In this document: piece by piece, positions 6,849 to 15,727 of the stretch
Position numbering within the stretch: the stretch's first letter is position 1
Layout: every line of letters starts with the position of its first letter
Origin: Pelovirga terrestris
GTDB taxonomy: Bacteria > Desulfobacterota > Desulfuromonadia > Desulfuromonadales > Geopsychrobacteraceae
NCBI RefSeq assembly: GCF_014773365.1
Contig: NZ_JACWUN010000020.1
Coordinates: 1-44,100 of the forward strand
Direction of reading: 5' to 3'
Length of the DNA: 44,100 bases
Position numbers and translations under genes: made by a program
Notes under the pieces: generated by a model
What the model saw: the letters and a program-made list of their open reading frames with translations, nothing else
What the model was told of the DNA's origin: nothing
The model's database searches: none

Positions 6849-8492
6849 TTAACATACATGCTGGATTTTCAAGCGTTCGGCCACCGCGCGGTCGGTGGAT
6901 ACCAGCGCATCAGCACGCCCCACCGGCAAGGTGGAGTTACCGATCGGTGCCATCAATTTTTTTAGCTCCTGATCCATCGCCAGGTAATAGTTGACGATGT
7001 TCTGGGCTACCCGGTCCGGGTCAAGACGGCGCACCAGTTGCGGTTCCTGAGTGGTAATACCGGCCGGGCACAGCCCGGTGTTACAGGCGTTACAACGCCC
7101 CATATCGTTACCGACACAGCCGGCCATCTGCAGAATCAGCTTGCCGGTAAAGACGCCGTTGGCTCCCAGGCAGATCATCTTGAAGGCATCGGCTGCCAGG
7201 TCGCCGGTTTTACCGAGACCGCCGGCGGCCCACAGGGGAATCTGCCCCTGCCTTCCTTGCGTGACCGCCGCCAAATAACAGTCGCGCAGCTTGCTGACGA
7301 TGGGGTGACCGGTGTGGTCGAGGCTGACCTCGTGGGCCGCACCGGTGCCACCATCGATCCCATCAAGGAAGAAACCGCCGACAATATTATAGGGATCACG
7401 CACCAGGTTATTGAACACGCTGACGCTGGTCGCCGACGCGGCGACCTTGATCGCCACCGGCACGCGAAACTTGAAAGCGGCATTGAGGGATAGGAACATC
7501 TTCTGGACACTTTCCTCAATCGAGTAGAGCCCCTGATGATTAGGTGGGCTCAGCAGATCGGTCTTGGGCACTCCTCGGATCGCCTGGATATGTTCGGCTA
7601 CTTTACCGGCCTGGAGCAGGCCGCCATCGCCGGGCTTGGCGCCCTGACCGATCTTGATCAGGATACCGGCCGGGTCTTCAATCATATCGGGCATGCTGGT
7701 GGCAATCCGGTTCCAGCCGAAATGTCCGGAAGCAATCTGCAGGATCATGTATTTCAGATATTTTGAACGCAGCAACCGACGGGGTACGCCCCCCTCACCG
7801 GAACACATGCGTACCGGCAGGCCACATTCCTCGTTGAGATAGGCGGTCGCCATGGCAACCGCCTCCCACATCCGCCACGACAAGGCCCCAATCGACATAT
7901 CACCGATAATCACCGGATAGACCCAATTGACCGGCGGCGTCAGTTCGCCCAGATTCATGCCCTGATCGGTCCCGGCTATAAATGGCAGGCGCCCCGGCGG
8001 CAGAATCCGCCCGAAGGGAGCGAGCAGATCGAAGCTGTGACGCTGAGCATCCAGACTCGGATCGGTCATCTGGGAGATCCGGCCAACCCGCAAGCGATCG
8101 AGGGTACGAACCGCCCCCTCGAGATTTTTGCGTCCCCCGCGCTTGATCGAATCACCACCTAAGCAGCGGGTCACAATCGGATGGCGGGTATCGATATTGC
8201 GCTCGGGACGAATAGCATCGTTGGGACAGACCTTTTCACACATGGCGCAACCGCGACAATAATCACGGATCGAAGTCCCCTGACGGATCACCGGCACCGC
8301 GGAAAAGCGCGCCTTGGGTTCGGGCAGATCACCTTCGGAGAAGACCATGCGGCGGCGCTCGACCTTAGGTCTAATCGCCCGGAAGGAGCAGGTCGCGACA
8401 CAGGAGCCACACAGGGTACAGCGACCGGCATCGTAACGGATCTTCCACGGCAGATCGTTGGCCGTGAGATGATTGACTTTCATTGTTTCCAC
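6849..8492 (-). CDS. gltB: Glutamate synthase central (FMN) subunit with ferredoxin domain
   Basis: This 547-residue protein is the synthase domain that would convert ammonia and 2-oxoglutarate to glutamate on FMN. Two 4Fe-4S motifs lie at the N terminus (CTLCGSCVATC, CRGCAMCEKVCP). The TIM-barrel FMN domain follows, with PVIIGDMSIGALSW, SGEGGVPRRLL, KIGQGAKPGDGG, FFLDGIDGGTGAA and AAGGLGKTGDLA. A late Cys cluster CNACNTGLCPAG matches the 3Fe-4S site of GltB. A GTG at 8492 is preferred because GGAGG lies seven bases upstream; ATG at 8483 is an alternative. It overlaps the amidotransferase stop by 13 bases. Ferredoxin-fused, archaeal-type split GltB fits an anaerobe. Confidence 0.92.
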   Translation of the reverse strand: METMKVNHLTANDLPWKIRYDAGRCTLCGSCVATCSFRAIRPKVERRRMVFSEGDLPEPKARFSAVPVIRQGTSIRDYCRGCAMCEKVCPNDAIRPERNIDTRHPIVTRCLGGDSIKRGGRKNLEGAVRTLDRLRVGRISQMTDPSLDAQRHSFDLLAPFGRILPPGRLPFIAGTDQGMNLGELTPPVNWVYPVIIGDMSIGALSWRMWEAVAMATAYLNEECGLPVRMCSGEGGVPRRLLRSKYLKYMILQIASGHFGWNRIATSMPDMIEDPAGILIKIGQGAKPGDGGLLQAGKVAEHIQAIRGVPKTDLLSPPNHQGLYSIEESVQKMFLSLNAAFKFRVPVAIKVAASATSVSVFNNLVRDPYNIVGGFFLDGIDGGTGAAHEVSLDHTGHPIVSKLRDCYLAAVTQGRQGQIPLWAAGGLGKTGDLAADAFKMICLGANGVFTGKLILQMAGCVGNDMGRCNACNTGLCPAGITTQEPQLVRRLDPDRVAQNIVNYYLAMDQELKKLMAPIGNSTLPVGRADALVSTDRAVAERLKIQHVC

Positions 8493-9586
8493 CGCTGCAC
8501 CTCCAGTTCATCGTTGATAACGACAATTTCCCGTTCGTTGGGGTAGATGTCGTTTTCCCAGTTGCGGTCGGGGAGCACCTCGTTGATGCCACACACCTCT
8601 GATGAAATGACCACGGTTTCATCATCGTAACCAACCACCACCGGCCGCAACTTCTTAGCATCACAGCAGGTAAACAGGGTGTTGTCGGGGAGCATGCCGA
8701 TAATGGTGTTGGGTCCGTTGATCTCCAGATGAGCCAGAGACTGGCGGATCGCCAGCAATTGCTTACGCTCCTGGCGCGCGTCAATCTCATCAAATGGCAG
8801 GGGAGTGACGACATGCTTGTAATATGACAGGGGCCAGCCGAGTTCGCGGTGAACATAATGGAGGGTATAGAGAAAACACTGGGAATCTGACTCAAAACCA
8901 ATATAGCCGCGGTGCAACTGCTGCTGAAATTCCTTGTTCTTCAGGTAGAAGGTGTTTTCACCGTTGGCCAGGGCGGTATAGCCCTGCAGATGAAAAGGAT
9001 GGGCGGCATAACGGACAATGTCGTAGTTGGTATTCTGCCGGCATTGGGCGGTAATCACCTTGGCAGTAAAGGTGGTGTTGGCCTGCCACAGATTGAAATA
9101 GGTGCCGATATCACGCGGGTCACCGATCTCTTTGAGGGTCAGCAAGTCAGGCCAGAACGAATAAACGAAGCCCTCTTGATCTTTTTCCAGCGCCTTGCGT
9201 AGACGCAGGCGGGTATCCAGGAGCAGTTCTTCCTTCTCTTTTTGCGTCGATTTTTTGTAACTGCGCGGATAATTGAACGTCTCGAACACATAGTGAGGCA
9301 TGGCGTTGATATCAAGGCCCGGCTTGTCGTTGACCTCAGGTGACCACTGCATGACCCGGTAAAAGCCGATCTCATGGAGGATATCCTCAGCCATCTTGAT
9401 CCCCTCGGCGGTACAGGCCATGGACAGGGTCGGCAGGGTCTTATAAGGCTCAAAGATCCCGCCGAGATCCTGCATGACCATGGCAAAACCGGAGTTGTCA
9501 TGCCCTTTCTGTTGCGACTGCATCAACTGCAGCGCCATACTGGGGTGTACATAGTTCAAACTTTTAATCGCGCCGATTCGACACAT
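8480..9586 (-). CDS. Glutamate synthase amidotransferase subunit (class II)
   Basis: This 368-residue protein starts MCRIGAIKS; removal of Met exposes Cys2, the N-terminal nucleophile of class II glutamine amidotransferases, so the ATG at 9586 with AAGGAG upstream is the start. Other family marks are KGHDNSGFAMVMQD, the FESDSQCFLYTLHY region and the MLPDNTLFTCCDAKKLRPVVVGYDD segment. It would hydrolyse glutamine and channel ammonia to the FMN subunit. It is the first gene of a three-gene operon. The 9587-9949 gap upstream holds a sigma54-like palindrome at 9661-9679 and AT-rich sequence. Confidence 0.9.
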   Translation of the reverse strand: MCRIGAIKSLNYVHPSMALQLMQSQQKGHDNSGFAMVMQDLGGIFEPYKTLPTLSMACTAEGIKMAEDILHEIGFYRVMQWSPEVNDKPGLDINAMPHYVFETFNYPRSYKKSTQKEKEELLLDTRLRLRKALEKDQEGFVYSFWPDLLTLKEIGDPRDIGTYFNLWQANTTFTAKVITAQCRQNTNYDIVRYAAHPFHLQGYTALANGENTFYLKNKEFQQQLHRGYIGFESDSQCFLYTLHYVHRELGWPLSYYKHVVTPLPFDEIDARQERKQLLAIRQSLAHLEINGPNTIIGMLPDNTLFTCCDAKKLRPVVVGYDDETVVISSEVCGINEVLPDRNWENDIYPNEREIVVINDELEVQRWKQ

Positions 9587-9660
9587 GGGAAAACTCCTTA
9601 CAAGGTTCAAACCCGGGAACAGCATCAGGGTGTAGCTACGCAACGCGCGCCCTCAAAACC

Positions 9661-9679
9661 TTGGCAGGATCTATGCCAA
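9661..9679 (-). promoter_or_regulatory. Possible sigma54 promoter / TTGGCA palindrome before the glutamate synthase operon
   Basis: TTGGCA-N7-TGCCAA reads as a -24/-12 element on both strands, with GG and GC 12 bases apart. On the minus strand it is TTGGCATAGATCCTGCC, about 75 bases before the amidotransferase start. The -12 half is imperfect (CTGCC), so it could instead be an operator. Confidence 0.4.
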
Positions 9680-9949
9680 TCGCTAAAACAGGAGCCTTAA
9701 AAAGATTTTTCTTTTTTAAATTATATAGTTAAGTGCAAAACATCAAAATAATTATACACCGCGAGAAACACAGACACCTCCCCCGATCAGCTATGTGAGT
9801 AAATAAAGACTTGATTTAAGTAGCTAGTGCTTCACAAGACAATGGCGAATCATATTGACTTGCCCGACTTTTTTGTTACTAATTCTAGTGCTGGGGCACA
9901 GCCCAAATTTTTCTCAATCACCCTGTTTATTCCCAGAAAGATCGGCTTC

Positions 9950-12280
9950 ATGGCACCGTCTACACCAAAATCCGATCGTCCTACCGCTATCATTGTCACC
10001 CTGGTGTTTCTCGTTGTCAGCACCTTCTGGAATATGCTTTCGGATCATCTCTTTGCGATCCTGCTCAATCGCCCTGAAATGAACCAACATTCGACCAATA
10101 TCGGACACTGGTTCTTCATCATATTTTCTGCGATCATGCTCTACTGGTTGTTACGCTTCTGGGAAGCTTCCGTTGCGGAAACCCAGGAATCCCTGAAGAA
10201 AGTCAATCGCTCCCTGCGCAGTGTCAGTGAATGCTCACGAGCGATCACCCGGCTGGAGAATGAAGAAACCCTGATGCAGGAGATCTGCCGCATCTGTGTC
10301 GAGGTCGGCGGACACCGCATGGCGTGGGTCGCCTTTAAGCAAGATGACGCCCAAAAAAGTCTCAAACCGGCAGCCCACTGGGGAGCCGATAATATCTACC
10401 TGGAAAATCTCAAGGCCAGCTGGTCAGCTGACAGCGACATAGGGCAGGGCCCGGCCGGAATCTGCATTCGTACCGGTGAAATGGTGATTTTTCAAAACCT
10501 CCTCGCTGATTTCCGTTTTAACCCCTGGCTCAAGGAGGCGCGCAAGTACGGTTACGCATCCTGCATTGCCCTGCCGCTCATCGACAATGGACGAACCTTT
10601 GGCGCGCTGGTCATCTTTAACGGGATAAAGAATGCGTTCGCCCCGGACAAAACAGAACTGCTGGCGGAGATGGCAGAAGATTTATCCTACGGCATCAAGA
10701 CGCTGCGCATGCAGAAGATACATCAGGAAGAAGTTCAAGAGCGCCTGATGCTGGCGGCCGCCATGGATCAGACATCGGACGGCATCATCACCTTCGACAC
10801 CAACGCCACCATTCAATACGTCAACTTCAGTTTTCTCCACCTGTGCGGGGTGCCGGAGAATCGCTGCGTCGGGACCTCGCTTCACAACTTTGAGTGCTCA
10901 CAACGTAATCCCGAATTTTATCGCGCTATCCTCAAGGTGTTTGCAACCAACCAGCCCTTTTCGGGACATTTTATCAACAAGCGGAGCGATGGGAGCCCCT
11001 ACGATATTGACGCCTGGATCGCGCCGGTCTTCGACGCCGACGGCAGTGTCATCCGCTATGTTGCCACCGTCCGGGACATCAGTCAGGAAATTGTTCTACA
11101 ACGCCAGTTGCGCCAGGCCCAAAAAATGGAAGCACTGGCCACCCTTTCAGGCGGAATTGCCCATGATTTCAATAATATTCTGGCCATCATCATCACCAAC
11201 ACCGAGATGTGCCTGGAAGACGCCGACGAACACGATCCTCAGCGTCCGTTTCTCGACCTGATCCTCAAGGCCGGACTGCGTGGCAAGAACCTGGTCCGGC
11301 AGTTTCTGACCATCAGTCGCAAACCCGAACAACCGCAAAAACCGAGCAACCTGACCCATGTGGTTGAGGAGTGTGTGAGCATGTTGCGCGCGACCCTGCC
11401 CACCACTATCGAGCTACAGCAACAAATCCCGGCTCAGCTGAGCCCAGTCTTCGCCGATCCAACCCAGATCCATCAAGTGATCATGAATCTGTGTACCAAT
11501 GCTGCCGATGCAATAGCTGGACAAAATGGAGTTCTTAATATCAGTCTTGATGAAATCACACTGTCAGTCGACAGCCGAACAAATTATCCAGAACTCCCTG
11601 GTGGCAACTACGTCCGCTTGATGGTCACTGACAACGGTCACGGCATGAGTCGGGAGGTGCTCGATCGCATTTTTGACCCCTTTTTCACCACCAAGGAACA
11701 GGGCAAGGGAACCGGACTCGGTCTCTCCATCGCCCACGGTATCGTCAAATCCCACAAAGGCCATATTTCTGCCGTGAGCATCCTTGAGGGCGGCACCACT
11801 TTTACCGTTCTACTGCCGGCAACCACAGAAATGGTTAGCGGCGGTGACGACAGCAGCAGAGCGCAATACACTTTCGGCAAGGAACATATTTTGTTCGTGG
11901 ATGACGAAGCCGACTATGCCACCAGCATCAACATCGTACTCGAGCGTTGCGGCTACCAGGTAACAGCCCGCACTGACAGCCGGGAAGCACTTGACCTGCT
12001 GCGTCAGGATTCTTTTTCCTGCGATCTGCTGATCAGTGACCAGACCATGCCCCACCTGACCGGTACCCAGCTTGCGGCAGAAGCGCTGAAACTGCGGCCG
12101 GGATTACCGATTGTTCTCTGTAGCGGCTCCTCACCTGAAACCGATCCGGCCGTCAGCAATGCCAACGTAGCGGCCCTGGGAATCAGCAAATTATTGCTGA
12201 AGCCGGTCAGTCGCACTGAACTGCTGACAACGGTGGAGCAGCTATTAACAGCACCCGGAGCGGGGATCGCAAATGAGTAG
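9950..12280 (+). CDS. Membrane-bound hybrid sensor histidine kinase (GAF-PAS-HisKA-HATPase-REC)
   Basis: Counted from the ATG at 9950 (776 residues), two membrane helices lie near residues 12-28 and 52-70. A GAF domain follows (~100-235, ending in FGALVIFNG), then a PAS domain (~250-370, MDQTSDGIITFD), a HisKA helix with LSGGIAHDFNNIL (His about 405), an ATPase domain with VTDNGHGMS, DPFFTTKEQGKGTGLGLS, and a C-terminal receiver with phospho-Asp near 697 in LLISDQTMP. The upstream frame extends to ATG 9842 or GTG 9827 without a clear ribosome binding site, so the start is uncertain. It overlaps the next gene by 8 bases, so they are most likely partners. Confidence 0.88.
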   Translation: MAPSTPKSDRPTAIIVTLVFLVVSTFWNMLSDHLFAILLNRPEMNQHSTNIGHWFFIIFSAIMLYWLLRFWEASVAETQESLKKVNRSLRSVSECSRAITRLENEETLMQEICRICVEVGGHRMAWVAFKQDDAQKSLKPAAHWGADNIYLENLKASWSADSDIGQGPAGICIRTGEMVIFQNLLADFRFNPWLKEARKYGYASCIALPLIDNGRTFGALVIFNGIKNAFAPDKTELLAEMAEDLSYGIKTLRMQKIHQEEVQERLMLAAAMDQTSDGIITFDTNATIQYVNFSFLHLCGVPENRCVGTSLHNFECSQRNPEFYRAILKVFATNQPFSGHFINKRSDGSPYDIDAWIAPVFDADGSVIRYVATVRDISQEIVLQRQLRQAQKMEALATLSGGIAHDFNNILAIIITNTEMCLEDADEHDPQRPFLDLILKAGLRGKNLVRQFLTISRKPEQPQKPSNLTHVVEECVSMLRATLPTTIELQQQIPAQLSPVFADPTQIHQVIMNLCTNAADAIAGQNGVLNISLDEITLSVDSRTNYPELPGGNYVRLMVTDNGHGMSREVLDRIFDPFFTTKEQGKGTGLGLSIAHGIVKSHKGHISAVSILEGGTTFTVLLPATTEMVSGGDDSSRAQYTFGKEHILFVDDEADYATSINIVLERCGYQVTARTDSREALDLLRQDSFSCDLLISDQTMPHLTGTQLAAEALKLRPGLPIVLCSGSSPETDPAVSNANVAALGISKLLLKPVSRTELLTTVEQLLTAPGAGIANE

Positions 12281-13688
12281 CATCCTGATTATTGATGATG
12301 ATGAAATGATGTGTGCGACCCTGTCGGCACTGGTTCAGCGCAAAGGCCATTCACCAAGCTGCGCGACGACCCTACAACAGGGGAAAACCCTGCTTGAAAC
12401 GAATGATTTCGACATCGCGTTTCTCGATGTCAGGATGCCGGACGGCAACGGGCTGGAGCTGCTGGCACAGATCAATGCAACGCCGTCAGCGCCGGAAGTG
12501 ATCATTATTACCGGCTTTGGTGACCCTGATGGGGCGGAGCTGGCGATCAAAAGTGGTGCCTGGGACTATATCGAGAAGGGATTTTCTATCAAGGAAATCA
12601 CCCTGTCACTGGAACGCGCCCTGCAATATCGCAAAGAGAAACAGGAGGTGTTGCGCGGCAGAAAACCGATTCCTCTGCAGCGGCCCAACATCATCGGCAA
12701 CAGCCCGGCCCTGAGTGCCTGCCTTGATCTGGTCGCGCAATCTGCCGGCAGCGACGCCCACGTTTTTATCAGCGGCGAAACCGGCACCGGCAAAGAGCTA
12801 TTCGCCCGGGCAGTGCATGAGAATAGTGCTCGCCGGAGTGAAAGTTTCGTTGTCGTTGACTGTACTGCCCTGCCGGAAACCCTGGTGGAAAGCCTGCTCT
12901 TCGGTCACGAAAAGGGGGCTTTTACCGGTGCAGAACGTAGCCGCGAAGGGCTGGTGAAACAGGCCCATAAGGGCACCCTGTTCCTCGACGAGGTCGGGGA
13001 ACTGCCGATGAGTCTGCAAAAATCTTTTCTGCGGGTACTGCAGGAACATCGCTTCCGCCCTCTAGGGGCGACGCGCGAGATAGAAAGTGATTTCCGCCTG
13101 ATCGCCGCTACCAATCGCGACCTCGATGCGATGGCTGAGGAAGGCTCTTTCCGGAGCGACCTGCTCTTTCGCCTGCGCTCGTTTGTGATTGAACTGCCTC
13201 CTCTGCGTAAACGCAAAGAAGACATCAAGCCTCTGACCCGCCACTATGTTGATCGCTTCTGCGAACAGCACTGCAGCGGGCCCAAAGGGCTGGATACGGA
13301 ATTCCTCAACATGCTGATGCTCTACCCCTGGCCCGGCAACGTCCGGGAACTGGTCAACACCCTGGAAAGAACCCTCACCGCCGCACAATTTGATCCGACC
13401 CTTTTTCCCCAGCATCTGCCGAACCATATCCGCGTTCATGTACGCCGCGCCGCCATGGAAAAAAATAACAGCGAAACGGAACCGTCAGTTCCAGCCATAA
13501 GTTCGGAGAGCCTTCCCAAGCTGCAGGATTATCGTGAAGAGGTATTAAACCACGCCGAGCAGCACTACCTGACCACCCTGATGGCAAAGACCCTTACGGA
13601 TATTGGGCTGGCCTGTGAGATCTCGGGGCTGTCGCAGTCACGCCTTTACGCGCTGCTGAAAAAATACGACATCAGTCGCAAGGGCTAA
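12273..13688 (+). CDS. NtrC-family sigma54-dependent response regulator
   Basis: This 471-residue activator has a receiver (residues 1-120, phospho-Asp52 in FLDVRMP, Lys102). It also has an AAA+ domain with Walker A GETGTGKE (168-175), the sigma54-contacting GAFTGA (215-220), Walker B LFLDE (236-240) and arginine-rich LRSFVIELPPLRKRKEDI. A C-terminal HTH follows (LACEISGLSQSRLYALLKKYDI). It overlaps the kinase gene by 8 bases. It is the obvious candidate to act on the sigma54 promoters at 14972 and 18020 through the shared upstream palindromes. The arrangement resembles BccR, which controls cbcBA in Geobacter sulfurreducens. Confidence 0.93.
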   Translation: MSSILIIDDDEMMCATLSALVQRKGHSPSCATTLQQGKTLLETNDFDIAFLDVRMPDGNGLELLAQINATPSAPEVIIITGFGDPDGAELAIKSGAWDYIEKGFSIKEITLSLERALQYRKEKQEVLRGRKPIPLQRPNIIGNSPALSACLDLVAQSAGSDAHVFISGETGTGKELFARAVHENSARRSESFVVVDCTALPETLVESLLFGHEKGAFTGAERSREGLVKQAHKGTLFLDEVGELPMSLQKSFLRVLQEHRFRPLGATREIESDFRLIAATNRDLDAMAEEGSFRSDLLFRLRSFVIELPPLRKRKEDIKPLTRHYVDRFCEQHCSGPKGLDTEFLNMLMLYPWPGNVRELVNTLERTLTAAQFDPTLFPQHLPNHIRVHVRRAAMEKNNSETEPSVPAISSESLPKLQDYREEVLNHAEQHYLTTLMAKTLTDIGLACEISGLSQSRLYALLKKYDISRKG

Positions 13689-13795
13689 GCCTAAGCCCCC
13701 CCCACATCCATCTGTAGCAATGTTTGGCGCAGCTTATGCATAACTATCTGCCGGAAGCTAAATCACGGGCCCTTTACCAACAAGGTGGACAGACC

Positions 13796-14734
13796 ATGAC
13801 CCAGCAGTGCGCACCCACCATCCCTGAGCTTAAATCGCTGATAGAGCAACTCTGCTTGAGTCGTGCACATCTGGAACAACTGCTTGACCAATTGTCCGGC
13901 CTCACCACCAGGGCAGACTTGGCAAACTTAAGTCCTGCGTCACAGGAAAGAACTGATACCCAGCAGGAAAAGACCCTGCAACCCGGAGATCAGGACCCAG
14001 CAACTTCGCCCCCCCCGCAAACAAACGTTATCGCAGCGGATGCCCGGATGCAGATCGCCGCCGGCTTGGCGCGCGCGATGGCGCAGACAGATGCGGCGGT
14101 GCTGATTCAGGGTGCTACCGGAACCGGCAAAAACTTTTTTGCCAAACTGATTCACCACCACTCTCAACGCGCCCAGTATCCTCTGATCACCATCCCCAGC
14201 CGTCAGTTCAACCAGCCTGACCCTCTGTCGCACATCGAAACCTTCCTGGATGAAGCAGGCAAAGGGAGCCTGATTCTGGAAGATATCGACGAACTGCAAC
14301 CAGCGGCGCAGGAACACCTGGCGAAGATGTTAAACCAACCTCTTGCCTGCCGCTTGATCAGTCTGAGCTGCAATGACCCCGATGAATTGGTACGCCACGG
14401 CTATTTTTCTGCCCTCCTGCTTGAGCAGTTGCGGGAATGTTATATTGCCTTGCCGCTTCTGGCGGGTCGCGGTGCCGATATCGAGCAGCTAGCACGCTAC
14501 TACTGTCAACAGTTTTGTGCCGCTGCCGGCGTTGCAGAAAAACAGTTGTCCCCTGAGTACCTTAATCTGCTGACGCTCTATGCCTGGCCCGGCAACGTTC
14601 GCGAACTGATCAACACCCTGGAGCAGTCGCTGCTCTGCGCCGGTGAACAAAAAAACCTCTATGCCAAGGATTTGCCTGCCCATATCCGCATTCAGACCCT
14701 GCACCTGTCCTCTGCCCGCAAAAAAGGGCTGTAA
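13796..14734 (+). CDS. Degenerate sigma54-activator AAA+ protein lacking GAFTGA and HTH
   Basis: This 312-residue protein is a shortened paralogue of its upstream neighbour. Residues 1-75 form a helical, Gln-rich segment in place of a receiver. Walker A is intact (GATGTGKN, ~106-113) and Walker B reads LILEDIDEL (~159-167), but only ~45 residues separate them and the GAFTGA loop is absent. The C-terminal part keeps LRECYIALPLL and LYAWPGNVRELINTLEQSLL, then ends without a helix-turn-helix. The ATG at 13796 has AGGTGG upstream. It cannot contact sigma54 in the usual way. It may mix into the activator hexamer or act as an inhibitor; this is inference. Confidence 0.8.
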   Translation: MTQQCAPTIPELKSLIEQLCLSRAHLEQLLDQLSGLTTRADLANLSPASQERTDTQQEKTLQPGDQDPATSPPPQTNVIAADARMQIAAGLARAMAQTDAAVLIQGATGTGKNFFAKLIHHHSQRAQYPLITIPSRQFNQPDPLSHIETFLDEAGKGSLILEDIDELQPAAQEHLAKMLNQPLACRLISLSCNDPDELVRHGYFSALLLEQLRECYIALPLLAGRGADIEQLARYYCQQFCAAAGVAEKQLSPEYLNLLTLYAWPGNVRELINTLEQSLLCAGEQKNLYAKDLPAHIRIQTLHLSSARKKGL

Positions 14735-14848
14735 CAGCCTAACGACTCAGCTCCTTTTTCTTGCCGCCGGGCCGCTGCTGAACAGATGCCTGACATCACC
14801 CTGAAGCCAACGATGCCGGCAGCCGGCGGATTCCTGAATAAAAGGAAT

Positions 14849-14867
14849 TTTCCTGCCGAGCAGGAAA
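14849..14867. promoter_or_regulatory. Palindromic upstream activating site, copy 1
   Basis: TTTCCTGCcgaGCAGGAAA has perfect eight-base arms. It lies about 105 bases upstream of a consensus sigma54 promoter, the usual distance for enhancer-binding activators. The same palindrome with two substitutions occurs at 17911-17929 before another sigma54 promoter. Confidence 0.75.
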
Positions 14868-14971
14868 TCTTGAGCTTCGGTCCACCTTCACCCTCTCCCG
14901 CTGATCGCTCCTAAAATTCTAAGCTGCTGTTTTATCTTGTTTTTTGAAATTGTACGACGGATTTTAAGTTG

Positions 14972-14987
14972 TGGCACTTAACTTGCT
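14972..14987 (+). promoter_or_regulatory. Sigma54 promoter of the cytochrome bc operon
   Basis: TGGCACTTAACTTGCT has both -24 (TGGCAC) and -12 (TTGCT) elements with correct 12-base GG-to-GC spacing. Expected transcription starts about 35 bases before the first small gene. The 14735-15034 gap contains this promoter and its upstream site and no gene. Confidence 0.85.
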
Positions 14988-15034
14988 TAACAACCAGATA
15001 CGATATTTAATCCCTTTCCATACCGGAGATTAGC

Positions 15035-15268
15035 ATGAACAGAATTCATAACCTTTGTCTGGCCCTTGTACTCGCGCCACTGCTCATCGGCGGAATTATT
15101 CTGTTGGAGGTGATGGGCTTTGAAACGAGCCTGCTGACCAAGCTCTTTATCGTGTTCGCAGGCACCATCGTCGGCTTTCAATGCGCACCCGCTGTTTTGC
15201 TGTTTTCCGGACTGATCAAGGAAACCTGCGAGGGACGTAACGCGCTGGGCGACAAATCAACCCGCTGA
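15035..15268 (+). CDS. Small membrane protein (Q-x-x-P family), first gene of the cytochrome operon
   Basis: This 77-residue protein has two hydrophobic segments (LALVLAPLLIGGIILLEV and LFIVFAGTIVGFQCAPAVLL). The second contains F-x-G, Q and P spaced as in the small proteins at 15728, 30785 and 31454, so I group them as one family. GGAG precedes the ATG. A short charged tail follows. I do not recognise a named family. Its position directly behind the sigma54 promoter and in front of a receiver gene suggests a role tied to the membrane cytochromes. Confidence 0.75.
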   Translation: MNRIHNLCLALVLAPLLIGGIILLEVMGFETSLLTKLFIVFAGTIVGFQCAPAVLLFSGLIKETCEGRNALGDKSTR

Positions 15269-15288
15269 ACCAACCCAGGGAGGCCACC

Positions 15289-15684
15289 ATGTATGCACGT
15301 AAGGTGATGATTGTTGATCGCGATACTTCTGCCCAGAAAAAAATGGCGGGTTTTTTTGAAAAATCTAACTATGAAGTCACCACAACCGCTTCTGCGGCCT
15401 ATGCCATCGCCCAGATTGTGAAAAAAAATCAGCCGATTGTCATCCTTGGTGACAGCTTTGAAGAAAAAATTTCTGCAGTTGATGTCATCGCCCTGATGCG
15501 CCGCTGCAACAAAGACCTGCGGATTATTCTGGTTTCCGATGACAGTTCATTAGAAACCCTGCGGCGAATCCGCGAAGACGGCATCTTTTACCATGCCCTG
15601 AAACCGGTCAACCAGGAAGACAATGAGGAACTGATTTCTGTTGTTGAATATGCACTAGGTGGATCTCCGTTGATTGTCAACTGA
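15289..15684 (+). CDS. Stand-alone receiver-like protein with displaced phospho-acceptor
   Basis: This 131-residue protein has the receiver fold pattern: an acidic pair in VMIVDRD (Asp10, Asp12), a Ser83 strand end (IILVSDD) and Lys105 in HALKP. At the phospho-acceptor position the sequence is VILGDS, so Gly54 occupies the aligned site and Asp55 is one residue late. The related receiver at 31040 has VVVLDG (Asp52) there. Both share RRIRxxGIFYHALK, unusual among receivers. No output domain is present. It starts at ATG 15289 after GGGAGG. It may be a pseudo-receiver acting by protein contact. Confidence 0.82.
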   Translation: MYARKVMIVDRDTSAQKKMAGFFEKSNYEVTTTASAAYAIAQIVKKNQPIVILGDSFEEKISAVDVIALMRRCNKDLRIILVSDDSSLETLRRIREDGIFYHALKPVNQEDNEELISVVEYALGGSPLIVN

Positions 15685-15727
15685 CCCTTTAATTCACCAT
15701 ATTTATTCTCTTAAAAAGGAGTATGTC

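Noticed and set aside
5710-6852. A 380-codon frame opposite the glutamate synthase reductase gene
   Set aside because: It is antisense to a protein with clear FAD, Fe-S and GXGXG motifs; the long frame comes from GC-rich codon bias.
9661-9679. A sigma54 promoter for the histidine kinase on the plus strand at the same palindrome
   Set aside because: Spacing fits, but the leader would be about 260 bases and the -12 half is weak, so only the minus-strand reading is kept as a possibility.
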